From positions 1 through 25,348 of the forward strand of contig CBFHSX010000025.1 in assembly GCA_965658615.1 (NCBI GenBank): a stretch of DNA of 25,348 bases, written 5' to 3'. The stretch comes from UBA8337 sp965658615. GTDB lineage: Bacteria > Pseudomonadota > Alphaproteobacteria > RS24. The notes beneath the pieces were generated by a model. It worked only from the letters and a program-made list of their open reading frames with translations, was not told the origin of the DNA and did not search any database. Positions 14,694 to 23,123 of the stretch are shown piece after piece (positions within the stretch are counted from its first letter, which is position 1; each line of letters opens with the position of its first letter). The position numbers were made by a program, and so were the translations under genes.

Positions 14694-15794
14694 ATGACGC
14701 ACTACCCGTCTCTTTTTTCCCCATTTACGCTGAATGGTTTGGAAATCCCCAATCGTGTGGTGATGGCGCCGATGACGCGCAGCCAATCGCCGGAAGGCCA
14801 GCCGCATGAAGAGGTGGCAGCCTATTATCGGCGTCGCGCAGAAGGTGGCGTCGGCCTGATTATCACGGAGGGCACGACAATTGATCACCCCTCGGCCAGT
14901 AATGATGACCGCATCCCGGCCTTTCATGGCAAAGCCGCCTTGGATGGCTGGAAGCGCGTCGCTGACGAGGTGCATGAGGGCGGCGGGCTGATTATGCCGC
15001 AACTCTGGCACACGGGCTCGTTTCGCCGCGAGGGCACGGGCCTCAACCCGGAAGCGCGCACCTTATCGCCGTCGGGCCTGAAATATCCGGGCAAGGAAAT
15101 CGGCCTCGCCATGACCAAACAGGATGTCAGCGATATTGCCGATGCTTTTGCGAGCGGCACGGTGGCGGCGCGCGAAGCCGGTTTTGACGGCGTGCAATTT
15201 CACGGCGCGCATGGCTATCTGATTGACACTTTCTTTTGGGAGGGCACGAATATTCGTGATGATGAATATGGCGGCGCGCTGGAAGAACGCACGGCTTTTG
15301 CGGTTGAGATTATCGAAAAAGCGCGCGCTGCTGTCGGTGCAGATTTCCCACTCATCATCCGCTTGTCGCAGTGGAAGCAGCAGGATTTCGAGCATAAAAT
15401 GGCAACCGACCCGGATAAGCTGCAAGCGTTTTTGCAGCCGATGGTCGAGGCGGGCATTGATTGCTTTGATTGTTCGACGCGGCGTTTTTGGGAGCCGGAA
15501 TTTGACGGTTCTGACCTGAACTTTGCCGGCTGGGCCAAAAAACTGACGGGTCTGCCGAGCATCACGGTCGGTTCGGTCGGTCTGTCGGGTGAATTTGTTA
15601 GCGGCATGGCCGGTGAAAGCTCACAGGCCGCGCCGATTGACGGTCTGGTCGAACGGCTTGATAAGGGCGAGTTCGACCTTGTCGGTGTCGGCCGCGCGCT
15701 ACTGACCGACCCGAATTGGGTCACTAAAATCCGTGATAGCCGTTTTGACGAGCTGATGACATTTGAACGCGACCATATGCTGAGCCTATCGTAA
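14694..15794 (+). CDS. Old Yellow Enzyme-family NADH:flavin oxidoreductase
   Basis: This 366-residue FMN-dependent ene-reductase of the TIM-barrel OYE family starts SLFSPFTLNGLEIPNRVVMAPMTRS, with the FMN loop, then EGGVGLIITEGTTIDHPSA, MPQLWHTG, the AREAGFDGVQFHGAHGYLIDTF block holding the substrate-binding HGAHGY, RDDEYGGALEERTAF and VGVGRALLTDPNW. Family members reduce activated C=C bonds of enals, enones and nitro compounds with NAD(P)H. The start at 14694 is supported by GGAG 7 nt upstream; an earlier in-frame start at 14670 has none. The stop overlaps the next start as TAATG. A role in electrophile detoxification fits the GST neighbour but is inference. Confidence 0.93.
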   Translation: MTHYPSLFSPFTLNGLEIPNRVVMAPMTRSQSPEGQPHEEVAAYYRRRAEGGVGLIITEGTTIDHPSASNDDRIPAFHGKAALDGWKRVADEVHEGGGLIMPQLWHTGSFRREGTGLNPEARTLSPSGLKYPGKEIGLAMTKQDVSDIADAFASGTVAAREAGFDGVQFHGAHGYLIDTFFWEGTNIRDDEYGGALEERTAFAVEIIEKARAAVGADFPLIIRLSQWKQQDFEHKMATDPDKLQAFLQPMVEAGIDCFDCSTRRFWEPEFDGSDLNFAGWAKKLTGLPSITVGSVGLSGEFVSGMAGESSQAAPIDGLVERLDKGEFDLVGVGRALLTDPNWVTKIRDSRFDELMTFERDHMLSLS

Positions 15795-16417
15795 TGAAAC
15801 TTTATACTGCTGATCGCGCGCCGAACCCGCGCGCTGCCGAAAACATCATTGCCCTGAAGGGCATTGAGGTTGAAAAAATCACCATTGACCTGAATGGCGG
15901 TGAAAACCGCGGCGATGCCTATATGCGGCGTAATCCGGCCGGGCAATTGCCGGCACTGGAAACCGATGACGGGGAGATTATCGCTGAAGTGGCGGCGATC
16001 GCCGAATATCTCGAAGAGATAAAGCCGGATCCGGTGCTGGTTGGCGTCACGGCGACCGAGCGGGCGCAGACGCGCATGCGTATGCGGCAGGTCGATTATC
16101 TTGTGCTGGCCCCGATGATGATGGGCTTTCGCAATAGTGAGGGCGCGGCGTTTTTCGAGACGCGCATGCGTATCCAGCCAGATATCGGCGCGCAGATGAA
16201 GCTGGTGGCCGGTGACGGCGTCGCTTGGTTGGACGCACAAATGCAGGGCTGCGATTTTATTTGCGGCGACAGACTGACCTATGTCGATTGCATCTTCTAC
16301 CCGCTGGCCGGTTTCATTTCAAAGGTCAGCCAGCCCTTTGACCCGGATTTGAAAAACCTTACCGCCTATATGCAGCGCCTGTCCGAACATGAGATTATCG
16401 GAGCTAAATCGCTATGA
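15794..16417 (+). CDS. glutathione S-transferase family protein
   Basis: A 207-residue soluble protein with an N-terminal thioredoxin-fold domain (MKLYTADRAPNPRAAENIIALKG..) and the glutathione-binding segment NPAGQLPALETDDGEIIAEVAAIAEYLEEI, followed by an all-helical C-terminal domain containing CGDRLTYVDCIFYPLAGF, which corresponds to the GST N-capping motif region. The catalytic Ser/Tyr/Cys is not evident in the usual place; the N-terminal APNPRA segment instead resembles the beta/zeta-like classes. Function is probably glutathione conjugation or glutathione-dependent isomerisation. Translation is coupled to the reductase upstream (TAATG) and to the thioesterase downstream (ATGA). Confidence 0.88.
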   Translation: MKLYTADRAPNPRAAENIIALKGIEVEKITIDLNGGENRGDAYMRRNPAGQLPALETDDGEIIAEVAAIAEYLEEIKPDPVLVGVTATERAQTRMRMRQVDYLVLAPMMMGFRNSEGAAFFETRMRIQPDIGAQMKLVAGDGVAWLDAQMQGCDFICGDRLTYVDCIFYPLAGFISKVSQPFDPDLKNLTAYMQRLSEHEIIGAKSL

Positions 16418-16842
16418 GCCCGATACGCGGTTTTGAAGCCGATGCCGTCACCGCCGGTGCCACATCGGCCATGGGCGAGATGATTGGTCGCGAGATTATC
16501 CGCATGGAAAACGGCGAATGCGAAGTGCATTTCACCATGGATGAGCGGTGGATGAATATGCAAGGCATTCTGCATGGCGGCGCGTATGCGACCATGTTGG
16601 ATACGGCTTGCGGCGTGGCGGCGCGCTCTATGCTCGATATGCAACGCTATAAGGGGCATGTGACTCTGGAGCTGAAGACCAGCTATTTCAAAGGCGGTGC
16701 GCCCGGTAAATATGTCTGCCATGGCCGTGTGCTGCGTATGGGCAAGCGCGTCTGTTATGTCGAGGCCTCCTTGTATAATGATGCCGGTGATTTGGCCAGC
16801 CGTGCTTCGGCGACGTTCTCGCTGCTGCTACGCGACCAATAG
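16414..16842 (+). CDS. PaaI-type hot-dog thioesterase
   Basis: The 142-residue protein is a single hot-dog domain. MNMQGILHGGAYATMLDTACGVAARSM carries the HGG motif (54-56) and acidic residue Asp63 used as general base in PaaI-type acyl-CoA thioesterases. TLELKTSYFKGG and CHGRVLRMGKRVCYVEASLYNDAGDLASRASATFSLL complete the family pattern. It probably hydrolyses aryl- or acyl-CoA esters; the substrate cannot be read from the sequence. The ATG overlaps the GST stop by 4 nt, so the reductase, GST and thioesterase form one translational unit. Confidence 0.88.
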   Translation: MSPIRGFEADAVTAGATSAMGEMIGREIIRMENGECEVHFTMDERWMNMQGILHGGAYATMLDTACGVAARSMLDMQRYKGHVTLELKTSYFKGGAPGKYVCHGRVLRMGKRVCYVEASLYNDAGDLASRASATFSLLLRDQ

Positions 16843-16910
16843 GCATTTCTTTTTTCCTGTAATTCATGGTTAACTCCGGAAAATAATGATTCCACGGGGA
16901 GGGGTTAGCT

Positions 16911-19169
16911 ATGTCATCGCAAGCCAAATCGGTTCTTATCGGCCTTATTGTCTCAGTGCTGAGCGTCATTGCGGTTTATGTGCTGGGGGCGCAGCAGGGG
17001 TGGCTCGGGCAAACCCGTGGCCCCGGCGAGATTGAGGGCGCCAAGCGTAGCGATGTTTTGGTGCAGGCCCGTATTGACCAGCAGGCCGCCATCGCCGCCG
17101 GTCGCGGGGGCGACGCGGATAAGCAAATCCTGTTTGGCGATTTGCATGTGCATACGACAAACTCCACGGATGCGTTTCTTTGGTCGCTGCCGATTTATGG
17201 CGGCGAGGGGGCCCATCCGCTGGCCGATGCGTGTGATTATGCGCGCCATTGTTCAGCGCTGGATTTTTGGGCCATTACCGACCATGCCGAAGCTTCAACG
17301 CCGAAACGCTGGGCCGATGCCAAGCAGAGCATTCGTGCGTGTAATGCGATTTCCGGCAATGGCGACACCGGCCCCGATATGGTCAGCTATTTGGGTTTTG
17401 AGTGGACGCAAGTCGGCCAGCGCCCGGAAGACCATTTCGGCCATAAAAACGTGATTTTTGAGAGCCTTGATGACGCCGGGCTGGCCAAGCGGCCCATCGC
17501 CTCGGGCGGTGTGACGGTGAATGCGTTGCGCACCAATGGCAAGGCTTTGGTGCCGCTGGGATTGGCGGCGCTGGATTTCCCCAATCGGCAAAATTATTAC
17601 GACATTCGCACGTATCTGGACGAGGCGGCAGCCGTGCCTTTGTGCGACCCCGATCTGCCGATTGACCAATTATCGGAAGATTGTTTCGAAATCGCCGAGA
17701 CACCGGGCGGGCTGGTCGACAGCCTTGAAGCACAAGATCTCAGCCCGCTCATCATTCCGCATGGCACGAGTTGGGGCTTTTACACACCGACCGGTGTTAC
17801 CTTTGATAAGCATTTGAAAGCCGAAAACCGCCCCGAGGCCATGGAACTGGTCGAGATCATGTCGGGCCATGGCAATTCGGAAGAATATCGCGATTGGCGC
17901 GCCGTGCTGTTGAGCGAGGCGGTTGATGCGGATGGCAATTTGATCGGCGCCTGTCCGACCCCGCGCCCTGATTATCTGCCGACCTGCTGGCAGGCAGGCG
18001 AGATTATCAAGCAACGTTGCCTCAATGAGGGCACGGATGCGGCGGTTTGCGAAAAGCGCGCCGAAGAGGCGCGCCATAATGCTGCCAATGGAAGCGTTGC
18101 CGCACATTTGACTGTGCCGGGCACACGGATTGAGGAATGGCTCGATGCCGGTCAGTGTCGCGATTGCTTTCTGCCGAGCTTTGGTTACCGTCCGGGCAAT
18201 AGTGTGCAATATGCGCTGGCCATTCGTAATTTTGACGACCCGCAAAACCCGGCGCGCCTCAATTGGGGTTTTATCGCCTCATCGGATAATCACCGCGCGC
18301 GGCCGGGTACCGGGTATAAAAACCTCGATCGTCTGCGCAATGCTGACGCCGTGCATTTGCGCACCGACATGATTGACCGGATTTATCCGAAAGGGGAGGT
18401 GTCCTCTGTCTCAATGCCGCTCGACCCGGCGATGGTTATGGAGCGCGGCTTTGGCGCGACCGAATTGGAACGCCAAGCCAGCTTTTGGACGACCGGCGGT
18501 TTGGCCGCCGTGCACACGCAAGGCCGCTCGCGCGAGGAAATTTTCGCCGCCATGAAACGCCGCGAGACTTACGGCACAAGCGGCGCGCGCATTCTTTTGT
18601 GGTTCAATACCAAGGATGGCACGCCGATGGGCAGCACCACAAAGGCGCGCCGCTCGCCGGTATTTGAGGTGAAAGCCGTGGGCGAACATAAGCAAAAGCC
18701 GGGCTGCCCCGATGAGGCAATAACCGCTTTGGGCGAAGACCGTATTCACAAACTCTGCGCCAATGAATGCTTTAACCCGTCAAGCGAGCGGATGAAGATA
18801 ACCCGCATTGAAGTGGTGCGCATCCGTCCGCAGACTTCGCCGGATGAGGATGTCGGCGATCTGATTGAGGATAAATGGAAAGTTCATCAGTGCAAGGATA
18901 GCGGCAATGGCTGCGCCTTCAGTTTCACCGATCCTGAATTTGCCGACAGCAAACGTCCGGCGACCTATTATGTACGCGCCATTCAAGAACCGTCCGAGAA
19001 GATTAACGGCGACAACCTGCGCTGCACTTATGATGATGCGGGCAACTGCGTGAAGCTGAATATTTGCTATGGCGACCCGCGCACGGATCGCGCCGATGAT
19101 TGTCTGGCGACGGTCGAGGAACGCGCGTGGTCATCGCCGATTTATGTCGAGCACAGCTCGGCAAAATAA
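16911..19169 (+). CDS. DUF3604 (PHP-like) membrane-anchored protein
   Basis: This 752-residue protein has an N-terminal transmembrane anchor (VLIGLIVSVLSVIAVYVLG, about 8-26), after which the rest is presumably periplasmic. The DUF3604 pattern is clear: ILFGDLHVHTTNSTDAF (73-89), LDFWAITDHAEAST, YLGFEWTQVG, HFGHKNVIFE, IIPHGTSWGF, VEIMSGHGNSEEYRDW, WGFIASSDNHRARPGTGYK and KRRETYGTSGARILLWF. DLHVHT, ITDHAE and SDNH resemble the metal-binding motifs of PHP-domain phosphoesterases, so a metal-dependent hydrolase is likely, but no reaction is established for the family to my knowledge. There are many Cys residues, consistent with disulfides outside the cytoplasm. A strong ribosome site (16895-16904) and a single GANTC at 16888-16892 precede it. 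It lies 68 nt after the thioesterase. Confidence 0.9.
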   Translation: MSSQAKSVLIGLIVSVLSVIAVYVLGAQQGWLGQTRGPGEIEGAKRSDVLVQARIDQQAAIAAGRGGDADKQILFGDLHVHTTNSTDAFLWSLPIYGGEGAHPLADACDYARHCSALDFWAITDHAEASTPKRWADAKQSIRACNAISGNGDTGPDMVSYLGFEWTQVGQRPEDHFGHKNVIFESLDDAGLAKRPIASGGVTVNALRTNGKALVPLGLAALDFPNRQNYYDIRTYLDEAAAVPLCDPDLPIDQLSEDCFEIAETPGGLVDSLEAQDLSPLIIPHGTSWGFYTPTGVTFDKHLKAENRPEAMELVEIMSGHGNSEEYRDWRAVLLSEAVDADGNLIGACPTPRPDYLPTCWQAGEIIKQRCLNEGTDAAVCEKRAEEARHNAANGSVAAHLTVPGTRIEEWLDAGQCRDCFLPSFGYRPGNSVQYALAIRNFDDPQNPARLNWGFIASSDNHRARPGTGYKNLDRLRNADAVHLRTDMIDRIYPKGEVSSVSMPLDPAMVMERGFGATELERQASFWTTGGLAAVHTQGRSREEIFAAMKRRETYGTSGARILLWFNTKDGTPMGSTTKARRSPVFEVKAVGEHKQKPGCPDEAITALGEDRIHKLCANECFNPSSERMKITRIEVVRIRPQTSPDEDVGDLIEDKWKVHQCKDSGNGCAFSFTDPEFADSKRPATYYVRAIQEPSEKINGDNLRCTYDDAGNCVKLNICYGDPRTDRADDCLATVEERAWSSPIYVEHSSAK

Positions 19170-19176
19170 GCCGAGC
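19156..19176. terminator. perfect 7-bp hairpin between convergent DUF3604 gene and moeA
   Basis: GCTCGGC (19156-19162) and GCCGAGC (19170-19176) are perfectly complementary around a 7-nt A/T loop that contains the DUF3604 stop codon. The gap to the convergent moeA stop is only 11 nt. No T tract follows on either strand, so this is not a classical intrinsic terminator, but it may block read-through or protect both 3' ends. Confidence 0.45.
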
Positions 19177-19180
19177 GGGC

Positions 19181-20371
19181 CTATAAAGGAAGTATGGTCA
19201 CCCTCTCGCTTTGCGCGAGGGCGGCGGCATCCGGCTTGATTCGCACCAGACATGAGGCGGCGGCAAAGGTTGTGGTCATTCCGCTATCTTGTTGCGCCAG
19301 GGTCGAGACCTGCACACGGCCTTCTGCGTCGACATGATAATTGCCACGCAAATAAGTTTCGCGCCCGCCATTTCCCGCCAGCTCATGTGCCATGCAGCCG
19401 GTGAGCCAGTGATGCGTGGCGGACAGGCCGGCCAGCCGATCAATCAGCGGGTGCAGGAATAAATGCGCCGTCACCATGGCCGAGCCTGGATTGCCCGGCA
19501 GGCCGAGCACAAGATTGGTGTCGCCTTTGGCGAACCAGCAGGGCTTACCCGGTTTGACGGCGATCTTCTCGAATGCCGACTGATAGCCAAGCGCGAAGAA
19601 AACATCCTTGGCATAATCATAATCGCCGACCGACGCGCCGCCGATAGGCACGATAATATCGACCGGCGGCAGCTCTTTTATGGCGGTGGTGAAAATGTCT
19701 TTATCGTCTTTCACCAGCACATTGGCGACCACTTCGGCGCCCCAACTCTCCAGCAAGGCAGCAAGGGCGGGGCTGTTGGAATTGGGGATTTGCGTGTCGC
19801 TCATCTCTTGGCCCGGCGGCACCAGCTCGTCGCCCGAGGCGATAAGCGCGATGCGCGGTCGGCGTAACACTGTAACGCTGCCATGATTGCCATTGGCGAT
19901 GAGGCCGATATCCCCCGGCGTCAGGCGGTGTGCGGCGGGCAGCAGCACATCATGGGTGGCGAAATCCTGTCCGGCTTTGCGGATATGGCGCGGCGCGGCC
20001 TGCCTGTCGATCAGGCGTATCTTGTCGCCTTCGCGGGCGACATCTTCTTGAATGACCACATGGTCGGCACCGTCCGGCACGACGCCGCCGGTGAAAATCC
20101 GCACCGCTTCGCCGCGCGTGAGGGGGCGGTCAAACGCGCCGCCTGCAGGCGCTTCCCCAATGACGGCGAAGTCTTCCAAACCGCTCTCAATATCGCTGAA
20201 AGCGACGGCATAGCCATCCATGGCCGACATGTCGCGCGGGGGCTGTGTGCGGTTGGCGATAATCGGCGCAGCCAGTACACGACCAACAGCGTCACATAAC
20301 GCGCAGACTTGCGTCTCGTCCAGCGGCGCGGTCATGTCGATAATGTCCCAAGCCTCGTCGACCGAAATCAT
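19181..20371 (-). CDS. moeA: molybdopterin molybdotransferase MoeA
   Basis: This 396-residue enzyme inserts molybdate into adenylylated molybdopterin, the last general step of Moco synthesis. It carries RDMSAMDGYAVA near residues 46-57, the domain II/III motifs IFTGGVVPDGAD and VVIQED, the MoCF domain motifs LIASGDEL, PNSNSPALAALL and PIGGASVGDYDY, and LPGNPGSAMV, then the C-terminal domain. The length is typical. It is the last gene of the Moco operon, overlapping moaC by 4 nt (ATGA). A hairpin lies just beyond its stop. Confidence 0.96.
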   Translation of the reverse strand: MISVDEAWDIIDMTAPLDETQVCALCDAVGRVLAAPIIANRTQPPRDMSAMDGYAVAFSDIESGLEDFAVIGEAPAGGAFDRPLTRGEAVRIFTGGVVPDGADHVVIQEDVAREGDKIRLIDRQAAPRHIRKAGQDFATHDVLLPAAHRLTPGDIGLIANGNHGSVTVLRRPRIALIASGDELVPPGQEMSDTQIPNSNSPALAALLESWGAEVVANVLVKDDKDIFTTAIKELPPVDIIVPIGGASVGDYDYAKDVFFALGYQSAFEKIAVKPGKPCWFAKGDTNLVLGLPGNPGSAMVTAHLFLHPLIDRLAGLSATHHWLTGCMAHELAGNGGRETYLRGNYHVDAEGRVQVSTLAQQDSGMTTTFAAASCLVRIKPDAAALAQSERVTILPL

Positions 20372-20847
20372 TGCCCGTCTCTTTTATAGTCACCGGACTT
20401 GCCGCCGCTTTTTTCAACCAGCTCAATATCGGTAATTTGCGCGTCTTTCTGCATCGCTTTGACCATATCGTAAACTGTCAGACAAGCTATGGACACGGCG
20501 GTCAGCGCTTCCATTTCAACGCCGGTCTTGCCGCTACAAGCGACCTCGGCCTCGACCAAAATACCGTCCGCCTCAGGCGTCAAGACCAGCTTTACCCGCG
20601 ATAGGGGCAGCGGGTGGCAGAGCGGGATAAGGTCTGCGGTTTTCTTGGCGGCCATAATGCCGGCCAATTCCGCGACCGACAGCACATCACCTTTTTTGGC
20701 ACGACCCTCGGCAATCGCCGCCAATGTGGCGGGCGATAGCAGCACACGCCCGCGCGCTCGCGCCAAGCGTTTGGTCTCGGCTTTATCGGCCACATCGACC
20801 ATATGGGCGCGGCCGTCTTTATCTATATGGGTCAGCTTGTTGCTCAT
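20368..20847 (-). CDS. moaC: cyclic pyranopterin monophosphate synthase MoaC
   Basis: This 159-residue enzyme acts after MoaA to form cyclic pyranopterin monophosphate. It begins LTHIDKDGRAHMVDVADKAET and has the typical KKGDVLSVAELAGIMAAKKTADLIPLCHPLPL, TGVEMEALTAVSIACLTVYDM and the C-terminal VEKSGGKSGDYKR, where the conserved Lys and His residues form the active site. It starts 17 nt after moaB and overlaps moeA by 4 nt. Confidence 0.97.
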   Translation of the reverse strand: MSNKLTHIDKDGRAHMVDVADKAETKRLARARGRVLLSPATLAAIAEGRAKKGDVLSVAELAGIMAAKKTADLIPLCHPLPLSRVKLVLTPEADGILVEAEVACSGKTGVEMEALTAVSIACLTVYDMVKAMQKDAQITDIELVEKSGGKSGDYKRDGQ

Positions 20848-20864
20848 GGTCTATTGCTCTTGCT

Positions 20865-21398
20865 TTATTTTTCATCGAGGCGCGGCATTAACTCGACCAG
20901 ATTGCATGGCTTGTGACGGCTATCGAGTTGGAAACTGATGACCTTGTCCCAGCCATCCTTCACAGCGCCATTAGACCCGGGCAGCGCGAAGATAAATGTG
21001 TTATTGGCGAGGCCTGCCACGGCGCGCGATTGCAGCGTTGATAAGCCGACCGTTTGAAAACTGACTTGGTGAAAGATGACCGAAAAACCCTCAATGGTTT
21101 TTTCGAAGAGGGGGGTCACCGCCTCCGGCGTGGTGTCGCGCCCGGTCAGGCCGGTGCCGCCGGTGGAGATGACCACATCAATTTGGGGGTCGTCTATCCA
21201 GCCTTTCACCTTGGCCTGAATGGCGGCGATATCATCGCGCACAATGGCGCGGTCGGCGACATGATGGCCTGCATCCTGCGCCCGCTTGGCCAGTATATCG
21301 CCCGATGTATCATTTGCCTGTGTGCGCGTGTCCGACACGGTCAGCACGGCGATATTCACCGGAATAAATTTCAGGCTTTCATTAATGCCATGGCTCAT
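20865..21398 (-). CDS. moaB: molybdopterin adenylyltransferase, MoaB type
   Basis: This protein of about 177 residues has the MoCF fold: NIAVLTVSDTRTQANDTSGDILAKRA, VVISTGGTGLTGRDTTPEAV and FALPGSNGAVKDGWDKVI. In organisms without MogA, MoaB-type proteins adenylylate molybdopterin before MoeA acts; no mogA is seen in this window. The ATG at 21398 is preferred because GGGAG lies about 6 nt upstream; a GTG at 21410 in the same frame would put that site inside the gene. It overlaps moaE by 4 nt. Confidence 0.93.
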   Translation of the reverse strand: MSHGINESLKFIPVNIAVLTVSDTRTQANDTSGDILAKRAQDAGHHVADRAIVRDDIAAIQAKVKGWIDDPQIDVVISTGGTGLTGRDTTPEAVTPLFEKTIEGFSVIFHQVSFQTVGLSTLQSRAVAGLANNTFIFALPGSNGAVKDGWDKVISFQLDSRHKPCNLVELMPRLDEK

Positions 21399-21862
21399 TT
21401 TTTCTCCCACCTTCTTTTATCGTCATAATCTTGCGCGCGCGGCTCGATCCAATCGGCACTATCGGCGCGGATTTCCTTCTTCCATAGTAGAACGTCCGAC
21501 TTCAGAAAATCCATCAGGTAATCGGCTGCTTCAAACGCATCGCGCCTATGGCGCGCTGCGCAGGCGACAAAAACAATCGGCTGACCGGTTGTCACTTCAC
21601 CGATGCGATGAATAATCGTGGCTTTTAAAAGCGGCCAGCGTGCCTCGGCGGCGTCGGCGATCTTTTCTATCGAGGCCAGCGTTGCCTTCGGCATATGGTC
21701 GAGATAAAGCGCGGTGACCGGATTGCGTTCATCCTCCGCACTCACTTGGCCGAGAAAAGAGACAATCGCGCCGGCTTGCTCTATGCCTTTGCGGAAATCG
21801 GCGGCCGCTTTATCGGCGTCAAACGCGTCTTCAGTCAGGGTGATATGGGTGAGGCGCGTCAT
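21395..21862 (-). CDS. moaE: molybdopterin synthase large subunit MoaE
   Basis: The 155-residue catalytic subunit of molybdopterin synthase transfers sulfur from the MoaD C-terminus to cyclic pyranopterin. Family blocks: GAIVSFLGQVS (where most homologues have a G.VR pattern), LYLDHMPKATLASIEKIADA, IIHRIGEVTTGQPIVFVACAARHR and AADYLMDFLKSDVLLWKKE, which contains the conserved catalytic lysines. It starts 2 nt after moaD, so the two subunits are made together. Confidence 0.96.
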   Translation of the reverse strand: MTRLTHITLTEDAFDADKAAADFRKGIEQAGAIVSFLGQVSAEDERNPVTALYLDHMPKATLASIEKIADAAEARWPLLKATIIHRIGEVTTGQPIVFVACAARHRRDAFEAADYLMDFLKSDVLLWKKEIRADSADWIEPRAQDYDDKRRWEKK

Positions 21863-21864
21863 TT

Positions 21865-22110
21865 TTATCCGCCGCTCACAACCGGAATAATGGCGATATC
21901 GTCTTGCGCCGAAAGCGGCGTCTTCCAGTCGACAATCGCATCATTGACCACCAGTCTCGTGCCTTGATGCGCCAGCAGCGCGGCGGCATGCGGGTGTGTC
22001 TCGGCGAGATGCGCGCGCAGTGTGTCGCCATTATTTATGGTCTTATCGTTAACGGTAAGCTGGCGCGCCGCCAGCACATCGGCGAGGCGTCCGAAAAACC
22101 CGACCTGCAT
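21865..22110 (-). CDS. moaD: molybdopterin synthase sulfur carrier MoaD
   Basis: This 81-residue ubiquitin-like protein starts MQVGFFGRLADVLAARQLTV and ends DIAIIPVVSGG, the Gly-Gly terminus that becomes the thiocarboxylate sulfur donor. An open frame extends upstream to 22326 but that stretch overlaps moaA and has no MoaD-like content, so the ATG at 22110 is chosen. It lies one base after the moaA stop. MoeB, which activates MoaD, is not in the window. Confidence 0.95.
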   Translation of the reverse strand: MQVGFFGRLADVLAARQLTVNDKTINNGDTLRAHLAETHPHAAALLAHQGTRLVVNDAIVDWKTPLSAQDDIAIIPVVSGG

Positions 22111-22111
22111 A

Positions 22112-23116
22112 TTAGCCCCCGGTGACCGACATATGGCGCGCTGTGGCGGGTGCTTGCGTCGGTTCATCGATGCGGAAATCATGCCCTTTCGGCTTGGCCA
22201 GCAGGGCCGCGTCGAGTGCTGCTTGCAGGCGCGTATTGTCAAAACTTTTAATCGCGTCGCGCAAATCCATTTTGCCGTCCTGTCCAAGACAAGTGTAAAT
22301 CTCGCCGGTGCAGGTAACGCGGACACGATTGCAGCCGGCGCAAAAATTATGCGTCAGCGGCGTAATAAAGCCGACGCGGCGGCCCGTATCCGGGCGGGTG
22401 AAATAAGTCGCCGGCCCGCCGCTTGTGTAATCGCTCGGCACCAGGCCAAGCCGTTTGACCAGGCGCTCTTGCAGCGGTAGCAGCGGGATATATTGCGCGA
22501 AGCGGTCTTCATCGATGAAGCCCATCGGCATGGTTTCGATAATGGAAATATCCATGCCCTTGCCATGCGCCCAATCAATCAGGTGCGGGATTTCCGCTTC
22601 ATTATAATTTTTCAACGCCACTGTGTTGATTTTCACTTGCAGCCCGGCTGCTTGCGCTGCCGCAATGCCGTCCAAGGTCTGGTGCAGTGTGTCGCGCCGC
22701 GTCAGTCGCGCAAAGGTGTCGCGGTCCAGCGTATCGAGCGAAATATTGACCCGCGCCACGCCGCTGGCTTTCAGCGCTTCTGCATAGCGCGGCATTTGTG
22801 TCGCATTGCTGGTCAGCGCCACTTCTTTAAGCGCGCCTTTTCCGATATGCGCGCCGAGGCCCTGCATGAGCTTCATAATGTCTTTGCGGACCAAAGGTTC
22901 GCCGCCGGAAACACGGATTTTGCTGACGCCACGGTGGATAAAGCCCTCGCATAAAAACAGCATTTCCTCATAGGACAGCACATCGGCTTTAGGCAGAAAT
23001 TGCATTTTTTCCGACATGCAATATTGGCAGCGCAAATCGCAGCGGTCAGTGACCGAAAGCCGCAAATAAGTGACGCGGCGGCCAAAGCTGTCGGTTAAGG
23101 GTGCGGGGTTTGTCAT
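22112..23116 (-). CDS. moaA: GTP 3',8-cyclase MoaA
   Basis: This radical-SAM enzyme of about 334 residues starts Moco synthesis from GTP. It has two 4Fe-4S sites: N-terminal CDLRCQYC (C26, C30, C33) and C-terminal CX2CX13C beginning FCAGCNRVRVTCTG. RVSGGEPLVRKDI, NISLDTLDRDTFARLT and the C-terminal Gly-Gly tail (SVTGG), which is needed for the cyclase, are present. The frame stays open to a TTG at 23155, but that overlaps the TauE-like gene; the ATG at 23116 matches the family N-terminus. The ribosome site is weak. Confidence 0.97.
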   Translation of the reverse strand: MTNPAPLTDSFGRRVTYLRLSVTDRCDLRCQYCMSEKMQFLPKADVLSYEEMLFLCEGFIHRGVSKIRVSGGEPLVRKDIMKLMQGLGAHIGKGALKEVALTSNATQMPRYAEALKASGVARVNISLDTLDRDTFARLTRRDTLHQTLDGIAAAQAAGLQVKINTVALKNYNEAEIPHLIDWAHGKGMDISIIETMPMGFIDEDRFAQYIPLLPLQERLVKRLGLVPSDYTSGGPATYFTRPDTGRRVGFITPLTHNFCAGCNRVRVTCTGEIYTCLGQDGKMDLRDAIKSFDNTRLQAALDAALLAKPKGHDFRIDEPTQAPATARHMSVTGG

Positions 23117-23123
23117 GCCCGAA

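Noticed and set aside
15215..16240. 341-codon minus-strand open frame across the reductase and GST
   Set aside because: It is opposite two well-supported overlapping genes and has no domain signature.
22111..22326. N-terminal extension of the MoaD frame
   Set aside because: The extra residues overlap the moaA coding end and do not resemble MoaD; the ATG at 22110 follows the moaA stop by one base.
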